Below are positions 8,967-18,800 of a DNA stretch of 64,000 nt, piece after piece (position 1 is the stretch's first letter; each line of letters opens with the position of its first letter). The stretch is taken from assembly GCF_049319665.1 (NCBI RefSeq), contig NZ_JBMOUD010000019.1, forward strand, positions 1-64,000, written 5' to 3'. Both the position numbers and the translations under genes were made by a program. The notes under the pieces were generated by a model. That model worked only from the letters and a program-made list of their open reading frames with translations. It was not told the origin of the DNA and did no database searches. The stretch comes from JBMOUD01 sp049319665 (GTDB taxonomy: Bacteria; Pseudomonadota; Gammaproteobacteria; Enterobacterales; Enterobacteriaceae).

Positions 8967-9995
8967 ATGTCAGAGAATACGCAAGCATTACAACCGATGG
9001 TGATTTGGGGAGCCGGCGCGATTGGTGGGGTGATCGGCGCGGCATTTATTCGCGCAGGCCAGCCGGTGATCTTTGTCGATAACGTAGCAGAACATGTTGC
9101 GGCGATTAATCAGCGAGGGTTGAAGATAACCGGGCCAATGGGCGATTTCAGGCTCGAGGCGCAGGCTTTTTTGCCAGAACAGCTGGTCGGTGAATTTGAC
9201 TGCATCCTGCTGGCGGTAAAATCTCATCATACCGAAGCGGCGATGGCAGATATTGCGCCGCATCTTGCTGAGCAAGGCTGCGTGGTTTCGCTTCAAAACG
9301 GTCTTAATGAACACCGTATTGCCGAGGTCGTTGGTGTTGAGCGCACCGTCGGTGCCTTCCTGAATTTTGGCGCGGATTTTCTCGAACCGGGGGTGATTCA
9401 CCACGGTGGGCGCGGCGCGGTGGTCATCGGTGAGCTTGATGGGATAACGCGTCCTCGTACCGAGTACCTGTTCTCGCTGTTACAAACGCTTGATAGCGCG
9501 GCGGTGTTAACCGATAACATCTGGGGTTTTTTGTGGGCCAAGATGATTTATGGCGCATTGCTATTTGCGACGGCATTAACCAACGACAGCATTGCCGATG
9601 TGTTTGCCACGCCGCAGTGTCGCCCGGTATTGACAAGGTTATCGCTAGAAATTGGCGAGCTGGCTGCGGCGCAGAATATCAAACTGCAGGCCTTTGACGG
9701 GTTTGACCCGCAGGCGTTCTTACCCGATGCCTGCCCAGAGCAAACTCAAAAGTCCTTTGATGACATGGTGGCGCATAACCGCCGTTCGGCGAAATCTCAT
9801 TCTGGCATCTGGCGTGATTTAGCGGTGCGTAAGCGTCCGACTGAAGTTGATGCCCAGATTGCTTGCGCTATTCCTATTGGCGCGCGTTTCAATTTGCCGA
9901 TGGCGTTAACTACGCAATTAGTGGCGCTGATTCATCAGGTGGAACGCGGTGAGTTGCCGCAGTCGCAAGAAACGTTGGCTCTGCTGGATATCTAA
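8967..9995 (+). CDS. PanE/ApbA-like 2-dehydropantoate 2-reductase family protein
   Basis: NAD(P)-dependent reductase of the ketopantoate reductase family, 342 residues. The N-terminal Rossmann motif is WGAGAIGGVIGAAF. The KSHHTE and SLQNGLNE segments follow, and the C-terminal helical domain contains the expected lysine region (IWGFLWAKMIYGALLFATAL). Biosynthetic PanE is usually about 300 residues and not embedded in such an operon, so this is more likely a paralogue for another 2-keto or 2-hydroxy acid. It lies 15 bases after the creatininase gene. Confidence 0.87.
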   Translation: MSENTQALQPMVIWGAGAIGGVIGAAFIRAGQPVIFVDNVAEHVAAINQRGLKITGPMGDFRLEAQAFLPEQLVGEFDCILLAVKSHHTEAAMADIAPHLAEQGCVVSLQNGLNEHRIAEVVGVERTVGAFLNFGADFLEPGVIHHGGRGAVVIGELDGITRPRTEYLFSLLQTLDSAAVLTDNIWGFLWAKMIYGALLFATALTNDSIADVFATPQCRPVLTRLSLEIGELAAAQNIKLQAFDGFDPQAFLPDACPEQTQKSFDDMVAHNRRSAKSHSGIWRDLAVRKRPTEVDAQIACAIPIGARFNLPMALTTQLVALIHQVERGELPQSQETLALLDI

Positions 9996-10010
9996 TTACA
10001 GGACTCTACC

Positions 10011-10775
10011 ATGCAAAACAGTTTTGATTTTACCGGCCGTCGCGTGTTGGTGACGGGCGCTGCCCAAGGTTTTGGCCGCGCGATTGCTCAAGCATTTTCT
10101 GCACGCGGTGCGTCAGTTATCGCCTGTGATATTCAGCAGCAATTAGTTGAAGAAACGGCGGCGTTATGCGGTGAAAACTGCCAGGCGCGGCTGCTGGATA
10201 TCAGCGATGCGGCGGCGGTGAAAGCCTTATTTGATGAGTTAAACACTAAAGGTCAATCGATTGATACGCTGGTAAATAACGCCGGTGGCGTGGTCGGTCA
10301 GCAAGGTCAGCCGCTTGAAAACGTCACTTTTGAACAGTGGCAGGCGATTGTTAACGTCAACCTGACCGGCGCATTTTTGATGTCGCAAGCGGCAGTCAGC
10401 GCCATGAAACACAATAAATTTGGCCGTATTATCAATATCTCCAGCCGCGCTGGATTAGAAATCAGCCTGACCGGTATTCAGGCTTATGCCAGTGCCAAGG
10501 CTGGACAAATTGGCTTAACCCGCCAGTTAGCCCACGAACTCGGCCCGTGGAATATTACCGTTAATAACGTTGCCCCCGGTTTTATCCGCAGCAACCCTTC
10601 CACCGAAAAGCAGTGGGAGGCGATGGGTGAAGAAGGGCAGCGCCAGCTAATAGAACGTATCGCCCTCAAACGCCTTGGCGTCGCAGAAGATATCGCTCAT
10701 GCGGTTCTCTACTTTGCTTCCGACTGGGCTAACTGGGTCACCGGCCAAATACTCAGCGTCGATGGCGGCAAATAA
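10011..10775 (+). CDS. Short-chain dehydrogenase/reductase (SDR)
   Basis: Classical SDR of 254 residues. It has the cofactor motif TGAAQGFGRAIAQ, the structural NNAGG, and the catalytic ISSRAG serine with YASAK tyrosine/lysine. The closing VTGQILSVDGG motif is typical of FabG-like enzymes. The aspartate after beta-2 (ACDIQQQ) suggests NAD preference. It lies 15 bases after the PanE-like gene and ends before a clear terminator, so it is probably the last gene of the operon. It probably oxidises or reduces a hydroxyl or keto group of the operon's substrate. Confidence 0.9.
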   Translation: MQNSFDFTGRRVLVTGAAQGFGRAIAQAFSARGASVIACDIQQQLVEETAALCGENCQARLLDISDAAAVKALFDELNTKGQSIDTLVNNAGGVVGQQGQPLENVTFEQWQAIVNVNLTGAFLMSQAAVSAMKHNKFGRIINISSRAGLEISLTGIQAYASAKAGQIGLTRQLAHELGPWNITVNNVAPGFIRSNPSTEKQWEAMGEEGQRQLIERIALKRLGVAEDIAHAVLYFASDWANWVTGQILSVDGGK

Positions 10776-10848
10776 TCTCAGCGTAAGCCCCAAGGATGGG
10801 GAGTCATGCAGCTAACGCAGAGATGGCATCCAGTATTACCGGTATATC

Positions 10849-10878
10849 AACGCCGCCGTTCGTCGGCGTTTCTTTTAT
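10849..10878 (+). terminator. Intrinsic terminator after the SDR gene
   Basis: Stem AACGCCG/CGGCGTT with an 8-base loop, followed by TCTTTTAT. It ends the gntR-creatininase-panE-SDR unit. A second GC hairpin (CCCC/GGGG) lies just upstream near 10788-10802. Confidence 0.75.
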
Positions 10879-11281
10879 CGTAATAACCTCAGTTGTCTCT
10901 CGCCCTTTATTGATCTATTAGTTTTCGTTCAGAATCCAATAGCCTGTCTTTTGACCTCTGGCCTTCATCCTTTTGATCTTGGCCTTAAATAGCGCATCTT
11001 ATCGGCCAAGCGAGCGAACTCGCGCCGTTCCAAGATAAATACCCGCCAGTAATTTTCCTCAACCTTCTTTGTTGGTTTCTATAAGTAATAATCCCATAAT
11101 GATCTTTCCACTAAGACGATGTAAATTAACTGCAATCTCGACATATTATATTTGAATTGCTTACTGAACCTTTACGATGTCCTAAAAACAGTTTTGGTTT
11201 ATTTTCTGGATAATAAAATTTCTTGTTGAAACGCTTATTTCAACTTTTCCATTTAAATATCACTGCGAAATTAAGAAACTT
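10879..11281. other. Non-coding leader region of the MdtABC-like efflux operon
   Basis: AT-rich, with no supported gene. GTTGAAA at 11225-11231 and TTTCAAC at 11238-11244 form a 7-bp stem followed by TTTT. This lies just upstream of the efflux operon and could act as an attenuator or operator. No two-component or TetR regulator gene is adjacent. Confidence 0.4.
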
Positions 11282-12655
11282 ATGCTGCCAACTGCCCCGT
11301 CAAGCTCGAAAAAACGTACAAAGTTATGGTTCCTGCTGGCGGTTATTCTGCTGGTGCTCCTGGTGTGGTTCTTCTTTTTCCATAATCGCCAAACGCCTGA
11401 AGGTGGCCCGATGGCACATCGCGGCGAAGGCCAGCGCGGTGAACATCGCGGAGGCAACGGCGGCGGAGGCCGAAACGCCAATATGCGGGCCATGCGCATG
11501 GCAATGAACGGCGGTGCCACACCCGTTCAGGCTGGTAAAGCCACGGTTGCCGATGTGCCGGTTTATCTTCGTGCGCTGGGTACGGTAACGGCGAATGCGA
11601 ATGTGACAGTAACCAGTCGCGTTGACGGGCAGTTGATGAAGGTTTATTTCACCGAAGGACAAAAGGTGAAAGAAGGGCAGCTATTAGCGCAAATAGATCC
11701 GCGCAGCTATCAAGCAACGTTGGATCAATATCAGGGCGATTTGGCACAAAATCAGGCATTACTGAAAAGCGCTGAATTAACCTTAGCCCGCTATAAAAAA
11801 TTATTCGCTCAGGATTCATTGGCTCGCCAGGATCTCGATACCCAGATTGCGACCACAGGACAATATGCCGGGGCGGTAAAAGCCGATTTGGCACAAATTG
11901 CGGCGGCAAAACTTAATATTGAATTTGCACGTATTACTGCGCCGGTCAGCGGATATGTTGGATTACGTTTAGTTGATCCGGGAAATATGGTGTCAAGCAG
12001 CAGCTCTACCGGCATTGTCACTATTACGCAAACCCAGCCAATTGCGGTGACCTTCAGCGTGCCGCAAAGTAATTTGCAAACGCTGCTGAAAGCGTTGCGT
12101 GGCGGTCAGACATTGCAGACCACCGCCTTTGACGAAAATGGCAATAATTTACTGGCACAGGGTAAGCTTTCGTTTATCAGTAACGAAATTGATACCAGCA
12201 CCGGTAGCGTGAAACTCAAGGCGTTATTCGATAATGATGATGAGGCACTGTATCCGAATCAGTTCGTCAATACGCGCTTGCAGGTTGGTACGCTGAAAGG
12301 GGCAACGGTGATCCCATCCGCCGCACTGCAATTGAGTGGCGATGGTGATTTTGTTTATCTGGTGAAACCAGATAACACCGTGTTGCGTAAGCAAGTAAAA
12401 GCCGGGCCAGATTTTGGTAACGACCAGGTTGCTATCCTGTCAGGAATCGAACCTGGCGATATGTTGGTTACCAACGGTATTGACCGCTTGAATGATGGCG
12501 ATAAAGTGCAAATTGTCACTGCCAACGGCCAAAATGCTGCCGAGCCTGCCACGGCGGCTGATGCCACCACGCGCCCGCAACCGGGGCAACAGGAGCCATC
12601 TGAGCAGGCTGACCCTCAACGCGTTAAACACAGCCAAGATAGCGAGTCGAAATGA
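11282..12655 (+). CDS. mdtA: RND efflux periplasmic adaptor (MdtA/MuxA-like)
   Basis: Membrane fusion protein linking two inner-membrane RND pumps to an outer-membrane channel. It has an N-terminal anchor helix (about residues 17-38) and a Gly/His/Arg-rich linker (residues 40-70). The lipoyl halves include SRVDGQLMKVYFTEGQKVKEGQLLAQIDP and ITAPVSGYVGLRLVDPGN, which closely follow E. coli MdtA. An alpha-hairpin and beta-barrel complete the family layout. At 457 residues it is longer than E. coli MdtA (about 415), mainly in the linker and tail. The ribosome site before 11282 is weak. The stop overlaps the first RND start by 4 bases. The symbol is by homology; a separate true mdtABC locus may exist elsewhere. 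Confidence 0.88.
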   Translation: MLPTAPSSSKKRTKLWFLLAVILLVLLVWFFFFHNRQTPEGGPMAHRGEGQRGEHRGGNGGGGRNANMRAMRMAMNGGATPVQAGKATVADVPVYLRALGTVTANANVTVTSRVDGQLMKVYFTEGQKVKEGQLLAQIDPRSYQATLDQYQGDLAQNQALLKSAELTLARYKKLFAQDSLARQDLDTQIATTGQYAGAVKADLAQIAAAKLNIEFARITAPVSGYVGLRLVDPGNMVSSSSSTGIVTITQTQPIAVTFSVPQSNLQTLLKALRGGQTLQTTAFDENGNNLLAQGKLSFISNEIDTSTGSVKLKALFDNDDEALYPNQFVNTRLQVGTLKGATVIPSAALQLSGDGDFVYLVKPDNTVLRKQVKAGPDFGNDQVAILSGIEPGDMLVTNGIDRLNDGDKVQIVTANGQNAAEPATAADATTRPQPGQQEPSEQADPQRVKHSQDSESK

Positions 12656-15600
12656 ATCCATCTCGCATCTTTATCGAAAGGCCGGTCGCCACTATTCTGT
12701 TAATGATTGGTGTGCTGCTGTCGGGGATTTTTGCCTACAACATGCTGTCGGTTTCAGCATTGCCCGAGGTTGATTACCCGACGATTCAGGTCACCACGCT
12801 TAATCCTGGCGCCAGCCCTGATGTGATGGCATCTGGGATCACCGCACCATTAGAGCGTCAACTCGGGCAGATGCCCGGGTTGAGCCAAATGTACTCTACC
12901 AGCTCGACCGGCTCTTCTTTAATTACCCTGAAATTCTCGCTCGACTTGTCACTTGATGTCGCTGAGCAAGAAGTTCAGGCAGCGATTAACGCGGCGAATA
13001 ACCTGTTACCCACTAATCTGCCTAATCCGCCAACCTATAAAAAGGTTAACCCGGCGGATGCAGCGGTACTGACGCTGGCGGTGACTTCAAATTCGCTGCC
13101 AATGACCCAGGTGCAAGATTTAGTTAACACACGCATGGCGTTGAAACTGTCGCAAATTTCTGGCGTTGGGATGGTGACATTGGCCGGTGGGCAACAGCCT
13201 GCGGTGCGTGTGCAGGTCAACCCAAGCGCGCTGGCAGCCCATAATCTGACGCTGGAATCGGTCAACACACTGATTAGCAATAGTAACGTCAATGGTTCGA
13301 AAGGTGGTTTTGATGGACCGCATCATTCCATTACCATTGATGCCAATGACCAGCTGCGCTCAGCGGCCGATTACGGCAATTTGATACTGACTTATAACAA
13401 CGGTGCCGCGCTGCGTTTACGCGATATCGCCACGATTAGTGACGCGCCCCAAAACCAATACTTATCAGCCTGGGCTAATAAGCAGCCGGCGATCATTATT
13501 AATATTCAGCGCCAGCCGGGTGCTAACGTCATTGCGGTCGTCGATGCCATTAAAGCACAGCTACCGAAATTACAGTCGGCGCTGCCCAACTCCATTAAAG
13601 TCACCATTCTTTCTGACCGAACCCAGACCATTCGTGCGTCGATACACGACGTGCAATTTGAGCTGATGCTCTCTATTGCGCTGGTGGTGATGGTGACCTT
13701 CCTGTTCTTACGCAATGTAGCGGCAACGTTGATCCCAAGCCTGGCGGTACCTTTGTCGTTAGTGGGCACCTTTGGCGTGATGTATCTGTCGGGTTTCAGC
13801 CTCAACAATCTGTCGCTGATGGCGCTGACGATAGCCACCGGATTTGTTATCGATGACGCCATCGTGGTGGTGGAAAATATCAGCCGCCGTTTAGAAGACG
13901 GCGAAACGCCGATGCAGGCGGCGCTGAAAGGCTCGAAGCAGATCGGCTTTACCATTATCTCGCTGACTTTCTCGCTGATTGCGGTACTGATCCCGCTGCT
14001 GTTTATGGGCGATATCGTTGGGCGTCTGTTCCGTGAGTTTGCTATCACGCTGGCGGTATCGATTATGGTGTCGATGTTTGTATCATTGACCCTCACGCCG
14101 ATGCTGTGCGCCTATTTACTGCGCCATATCCCGGAAGAGAAGCAGAGCCGTTTTTACCGTAAAAGCGGGCAGATGTTTGATAAGCTGATTGCCGGTTACG
14201 ACCGTATGTTAACCGTAGTGCTCAACCATCAGCGTTTGACATTACTGGTCGCGCTGGCAACTTTTGCCGTGACGGCATTGCTGTATATTGCCGTGCCGAA
14301 AGGCTTCTTCCCTTCGCAAGATACCGGGATGATCCAAGGGATCACTCGCGCCTCGCAAAGCGTCTCCTTTAGCGAAATGGGACGTCGCCAGCAAGCGCTA
14401 GCCGATGTGATTTTGCAGGACAAAGATGTCGAGAGTGTGGCATCGACCATTGGTATCGATGGCAATAATACCAGCTTGAATAGCGGCAGCTTGCAGATCA
14501 ACCTCAAACCCTTTGATCAGCGTAGCGACCGTGCGGCGCAGGTGATCGCGCGTTTGAAAGAAGAGACGGCGTCGATCCCGGGTATTCAGCTATATATGCA
14601 GGCATCGCAGGATTTAACCGTTGATGATCAGGTTACGCCAAGCCAATACCAGTTCACGCTTGATGATACCGATAGCGAAAATCTGCTGACCTGGACGCCG
14701 AAACTGCTCGATAAACTCAGCGCGTTGCCGGAATTTAGCGACGTGGTGAGCAACTTACAAACCCAGGGACAGGTTGCCTATGTTGAGCTTAATCGCGATG
14801 CGGCAGCCCGTTACGGAATTACCGCTTCCGACGTTGATACCGCGCTGTATAACGCTTTTGGTCAGCGGCTGATTTCGACCATTTTTACCCAGTCCAATCA
14901 GTACCGTGTGGTATTAGAAGTTGCGCCGAAATATCAGCAATCGCCAGATGCGTTTAATGATATCTATCTGGCGACTAACAGCGGTAATACCAGCACAACG
15001 ACCAGCACCAGCAGCAGTGACAGTAACTCAACCAGTACATCTAGCAGCACCGATAATAACTCCAGTTCGGCCTCGGCCAGCACGACGAGTGGCACCTCCG
15101 GTACAACCGGCATGGTGAGATTGACCTCGATTGCCACTATTCATATGCGTACCGGTTCGCTATCACAGGCGCGGTTAAACCAGATCCCGGCGGTAACGGT
15201 GTCGTTTAACCTCAAAGATGATTACTCGCTGGAAAAAGCGCAGCAGGCTATTCGGGATACGGTGAAAGCCATTGGCATGCCGGATACCGTGACGCTGCAT
15301 TACCAGGGCGCGGCGGAGTCGTTTGATAACGCTACTGGCAATACGCTGTGGTTGATCCTTGCCTCGTTACTAACGATGTATGTGGTGCTGGGCATTCTCT
15401 ACGAGAGCTTTATTCACCCGGTGACCATTCTTTCCACGCTGCCGTCGGCGGCGGTCGGTGCGCTGCTGTCGTTACTGTTTAGCGGCACCGAGTTCAGCCT
15501 GATTGCTCTGATTGGGGTGATATTGCTGATCGGTATTGTTAAAAAGAACGCCATTATGATGATCGACTTTGCGCTGGAGGCGGAACATAAACAGCATCTG

Positions 15601-15873
15601 TCGCCGCGTGAGGCGATTCATCAGGCCTGTTTACTGCGTTTCCGACCGATATTGATGACCACGATGGCGGCGCTGCTTGGTGCATTGCCGCTGATGCTGG
15701 CGAGTGGTTCGGGGGCTGAACTACGCCAACCGCTCGGGCTGGTGATCGTCGGCGGGTTGATCTTCAGCCAGGTGCTGACGCTGTTCTCGACGCCGGTGAT
15801 TTATCTGATGTTTGATCGTCTGGCACAGCGCTGGCGGCCGAACCGCAGAACAGCTGCGGCACAGGCGGAATAA
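12652..15873 (+). CDS. mdtB: RND multidrug efflux permease (MdtB/MuxB-like) with Ser/Thr-rich insertion
   Basis: Inner-membrane proton/drug antiporter of 1073 residues. Its N-terminus (FIERPVATILLMIGVLLSGI) and ALPEVDYPTIQVTTLNPGASPDVM follow MdtB. The proton-relay aspartates are D401 and D402 in TGFVIDDAIVVVENISR. The C-terminal half carries LIGIVKKNAIMMIDFAL. An odd feature is a low-complexity Ser/Thr/Gly segment at residues 776-820, between DIYLATNSG and MVRLTSIA, where relatives have a short hairpin. This accounts for most of the excess over the usual ~1040 residues. The gene ends exactly where the second RND begins, so the two probably form a heteromeric pump. Confidence 0.92.
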   Translation: MNPSRIFIERPVATILLMIGVLLSGIFAYNMLSVSALPEVDYPTIQVTTLNPGASPDVMASGITAPLERQLGQMPGLSQMYSTSSTGSSLITLKFSLDLSLDVAEQEVQAAINAANNLLPTNLPNPPTYKKVNPADAAVLTLAVTSNSLPMTQVQDLVNTRMALKLSQISGVGMVTLAGGQQPAVRVQVNPSALAAHNLTLESVNTLISNSNVNGSKGGFDGPHHSITIDANDQLRSAADYGNLILTYNNGAALRLRDIATISDAPQNQYLSAWANKQPAIIINIQRQPGANVIAVVDAIKAQLPKLQSALPNSIKVTILSDRTQTIRASIHDVQFELMLSIALVVMVTFLFLRNVAATLIPSLAVPLSLVGTFGVMYLSGFSLNNLSLMALTIATGFVIDDAIVVVENISRRLEDGETPMQAALKGSKQIGFTIISLTFSLIAVLIPLLFMGDIVGRLFREFAITLAVSIMVSMFVSLTLTPMLCAYLLRHIPEEKQSRFYRKSGQMFDKLIAGYDRMLTVVLNHQRLTLLVALATFAVTALLYIAVPKGFFPSQDTGMIQGITRASQSVSFSEMGRRQQALADVILQDKDVESVASTIGIDGNNTSLNSGSLQINLKPFDQRSDRAAQVIARLKEETASIPGIQLYMQASQDLTVDDQVTPSQYQFTLDDTDSENLLTWTPKLLDKLSALPEFSDVVSNLQTQGQVAYVELNRDAAARYGITASDVDTALYNAFGQRLISTIFTQSNQYRVVLEVAPKYQQSPDAFNDIYLATNSGNTSTTTSTSSSDSNSTSTSSSTDNNSSSASASTTSGTSGTTGMVRLTSIATIHMRTGSLSQARLNQIPAVTVSFNLKDDYSLEKAQQAIRDTVKAIGMPDTVTLHYQGAAESFDNATGNTLWLILASLLTMYVVLGILYESFIHPVTILSTLPSAAVGALLSLLFSGTEFSLIALIGVILLIGIVKKNAIMMIDFALEAEHKQHLSPREAIHQACLLRFRPILMTTMAALLGALPLMLASGSGAELRQPLGLVIVGGLIFSQVLTLFSTPVIYLMFDRLAQRWRPNRRTAAAQAE
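14977..15111 (+). repeat. Low-complexity Ser/Thr coding segment inside the MdtB-like gene
   Basis: About 45 codons almost all for Ser, Thr, Asn, Asp, Ala or Gly (AGC, ACC, AGT and ACG-rich). They are in frame and flanked by normal RND sequence. They probably form an exposed, flexible loop on the periplasmic face. Confidence 0.8.
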
Positions 15874-18800
15874 ATGAATATTTCGCGCTTCTTTATCTTC
15901 CGGCCGGTGGCAACCCTGCTGCTGATGATGGCGGTGATCCTGCTCGGTTTGCTGGGTTATCGCTTATTGCCGGTTGCGCCGCTGCCGCAGGTGGATTTCC
16001 CGGTGATTCTGGTCAGCGCCAGCTTGCCGGGGGCCAACCCGGAAACCATGGCGGCGACGGTTGCGACACCGCTGGAACGTGCGTTAGGGGAAATCGCCGG
16101 GGTCAATGAAATGACCTCCAGCAGTTCTAATGGCAAAACTTCCATTGTGTTGCAGTTTGATTTAGACCGCGATATCAACGGGGCGGCCCGCGACGTACAG
16201 GCCGCAATCAACGCTTCACGCGCGTTGCTGCCAAGTAGCATGCCGTCGATGCCGACTTATCGTAAAGCCAACCCTGCCGATGCGCCGATTATCATGCTGG
16301 CGCTGACTTCCAAGACGCGCAGCAAAGGCGAGCTGTACGATATTGCCTCCAGCAAACTACAGCAAAACATTGCGCAGATTAACGGCGTGGGGCAGGTATC
16401 GCTGGTGGGCAGCGCGTTACCCGGCGTGCGTATCGACTTGCATCCTCAGGCGCTCAGCTCTTACGGTATTTCGCTCGATACCGTGCGTCAGGCAATTGCT
16501 AATAACACCACCAATCTGCCGAAAGGGGTATTACAGGGCGGCAGTCAGTCGTGGATGATCGAAGGCAACGGCCAGCAAAGTACCGCTAAAGAGTATCAAA
16601 GCCTGATTATCACCTATGTGAATGGGGCAGCGATCCGTTTAAGCGATGTCGCGCACGTGTATGACTCGGTTGAAGACAAATTTAACGTTGGTTATTTCAA
16701 TAGCACACCGTCGGTAATGATCAGCGTCACCCGGCAGGCCGGTGCCAACATGTTGGATACTATCGAAGCCATTAAGGCGGCATTGCCGACGATGCAAAAA
16801 GAGTTACCGGCAGATGTGCAACTTAATCTTGGCCTGGACCGTTCACCAACGGTATCGGCATCATTGCGCGATACCGAAAAAACCTTGCTGGAAGCAACGC
16901 TGCTGGTTATCGCCGTGGTATTTGTCTTCCTGCGCAATTTGCGGGCGGTGATCATCCCGGCGCTGGCGCTGCCGGTATCGTTAATCGGTACCTGCGCGGT
17001 GATGTATCTGCTCGGTTACAGCTTAGATAATCTGTCGCTGATGGCGTTAATTATCGCCACTGGGTTTGTGGTCGATGACGCCATTGTGGTGCTGGAAAAT
17101 ATTACCCGTCATATTGAAGAGGGCTTAGGGCCGGTACGTGCGGCGATTAAGGGCTCGAAAGAGGTCGGGTTTACCGTGCTGTCGATGACGTTATCGCTGG
17201 TGGCGGTATTTATCCCGATGCTGCTGATGGGCAGTATTGTTGGCCGATTGTTCCGCGAGTTTGCAGTTACGCTGACGATTTCGCTGCTGATTTCGATGGT
17301 CGTCTCACTGACATTGACGCCAATGTTATGCGCCCGTTTCCTTGGTCGTCGAGCCCCGGTAGAAAAGCGCCAGCCGCGACTCTATCGGTTGATCGAACGT
17401 GGGCTAAACGCGCTGCTGTCCGGCTACTCCAAAGGGCTGAATTGGGTGATGCGCCATCAGTTGATTACGCTGTTTGGTCTGTTCCTGACGATAGTACTCA
17501 ATTTCTATCTTTATACCGTGGTCGAAAAGGGCTTTTTCCCGAATCAGGATACCGGCATGTTGATGGGGATGCTGCGCGCCGACCAGAACACCTCGTTCCA
17601 GTCGATTGAGCCGCAGATCATGAAGTACAGCCAAATTATTCAGAATGACCCAGACGTCGAAACGGTGATGAGTTCGGCCGGTGGCAGCGGCTTTGGCTCA
17701 CGCAACACGGCTTACTTCTTTGTGCGTCTGAAGGATTACAACTTGCGCAAATCGACGGCCAATGAAATCGCCAACCGGGTGATGATGGAGACTGCCAAGC
17801 TGCCGGGCGCGCAGATGTTCCTGATGGCCGTGCAGGATTTACGTATCGGCGGCCGTAGCGCCAATGCGCAATATCAATACAGTCTGCAAGCTGACGATCT
17901 GGCGCTATTGCGCGAGTGGGGGCCGAAGGTCAAAGACGCATTGCAAAAACTGCCGCAACTGACCGGCGTGGATTCCGACGCGCAAAACGGTGGACAGGAA
18001 GTGATGCTCAATATTGACCGCGATCGCGCCACGCGCCTTGGGGTGAATGTGAAAACCATTGACGCCATGCTCAATAACTCGTTTAGCCAGCGCCAGGTCG
18101 CGACCATTTATAAAACGCTCAACCAGTATCACGTAGTGATGAACCTGACCGATGATTACACCAGCAATCCTAATGTGCTGAATCAGCTGTTTGTCATCAC
18201 CGATTCCGGTAAGCAAATCCCGCTGTCTGCGTTCTCCAGTTTCAGTGGAGCCAATGCGCCGTTATCAGTGGCGCATCAGGGGCAGTCAGCGACGACCACC
18301 ATTGCCTTTAACCTAGCCGATGGCGTCGCGTTGGAAGAAGGACAGGCAGCCATCAAAACTGCGATGGCGCAAATCGGTTTGCCGGGGACGATTCAGGCCA
18401 GTTATGCCGGGACGGCACAAGCCGCCGATGCCTTTGCGACGCAGATGCCTTGGCTGATTTTGGCCGCCTTGATGACCGTATATATCGTGCTCGGCATGCT
18501 GTATGAGAGCTACATTCACCCGCTGACCATTTTATCTACCTTGCCGTCAGCCGGGCTGGGCGCCTTGCTGCTGATGATCATGACCAATACTCAGCTGACG
18601 GTGATTGCCTTGATAGGGATTTTGCTGTTGATCGGTATCGTCAAAAAGAACGCCATCATGATGATCGATTTTGCGCTGGATGCTGAAAGACGATTGGGAT
18701 TAACGCCGCAGCAGGCGATCGTGCAAGCCTGTTTGATGCGTTTTCGCCCGATCATGATGACCACGCTGGCTGCTTTCTTCGGTGCTCTGCCGTTGGCATT

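Noticed and set aside
13506..14096. 196-codon open frame on the minus strand inside the MdtB-like gene
   Set aside because: It is fully antisense to a well-supported RND gene and shows no family similarity or ribosome site. It is a shadow frame.
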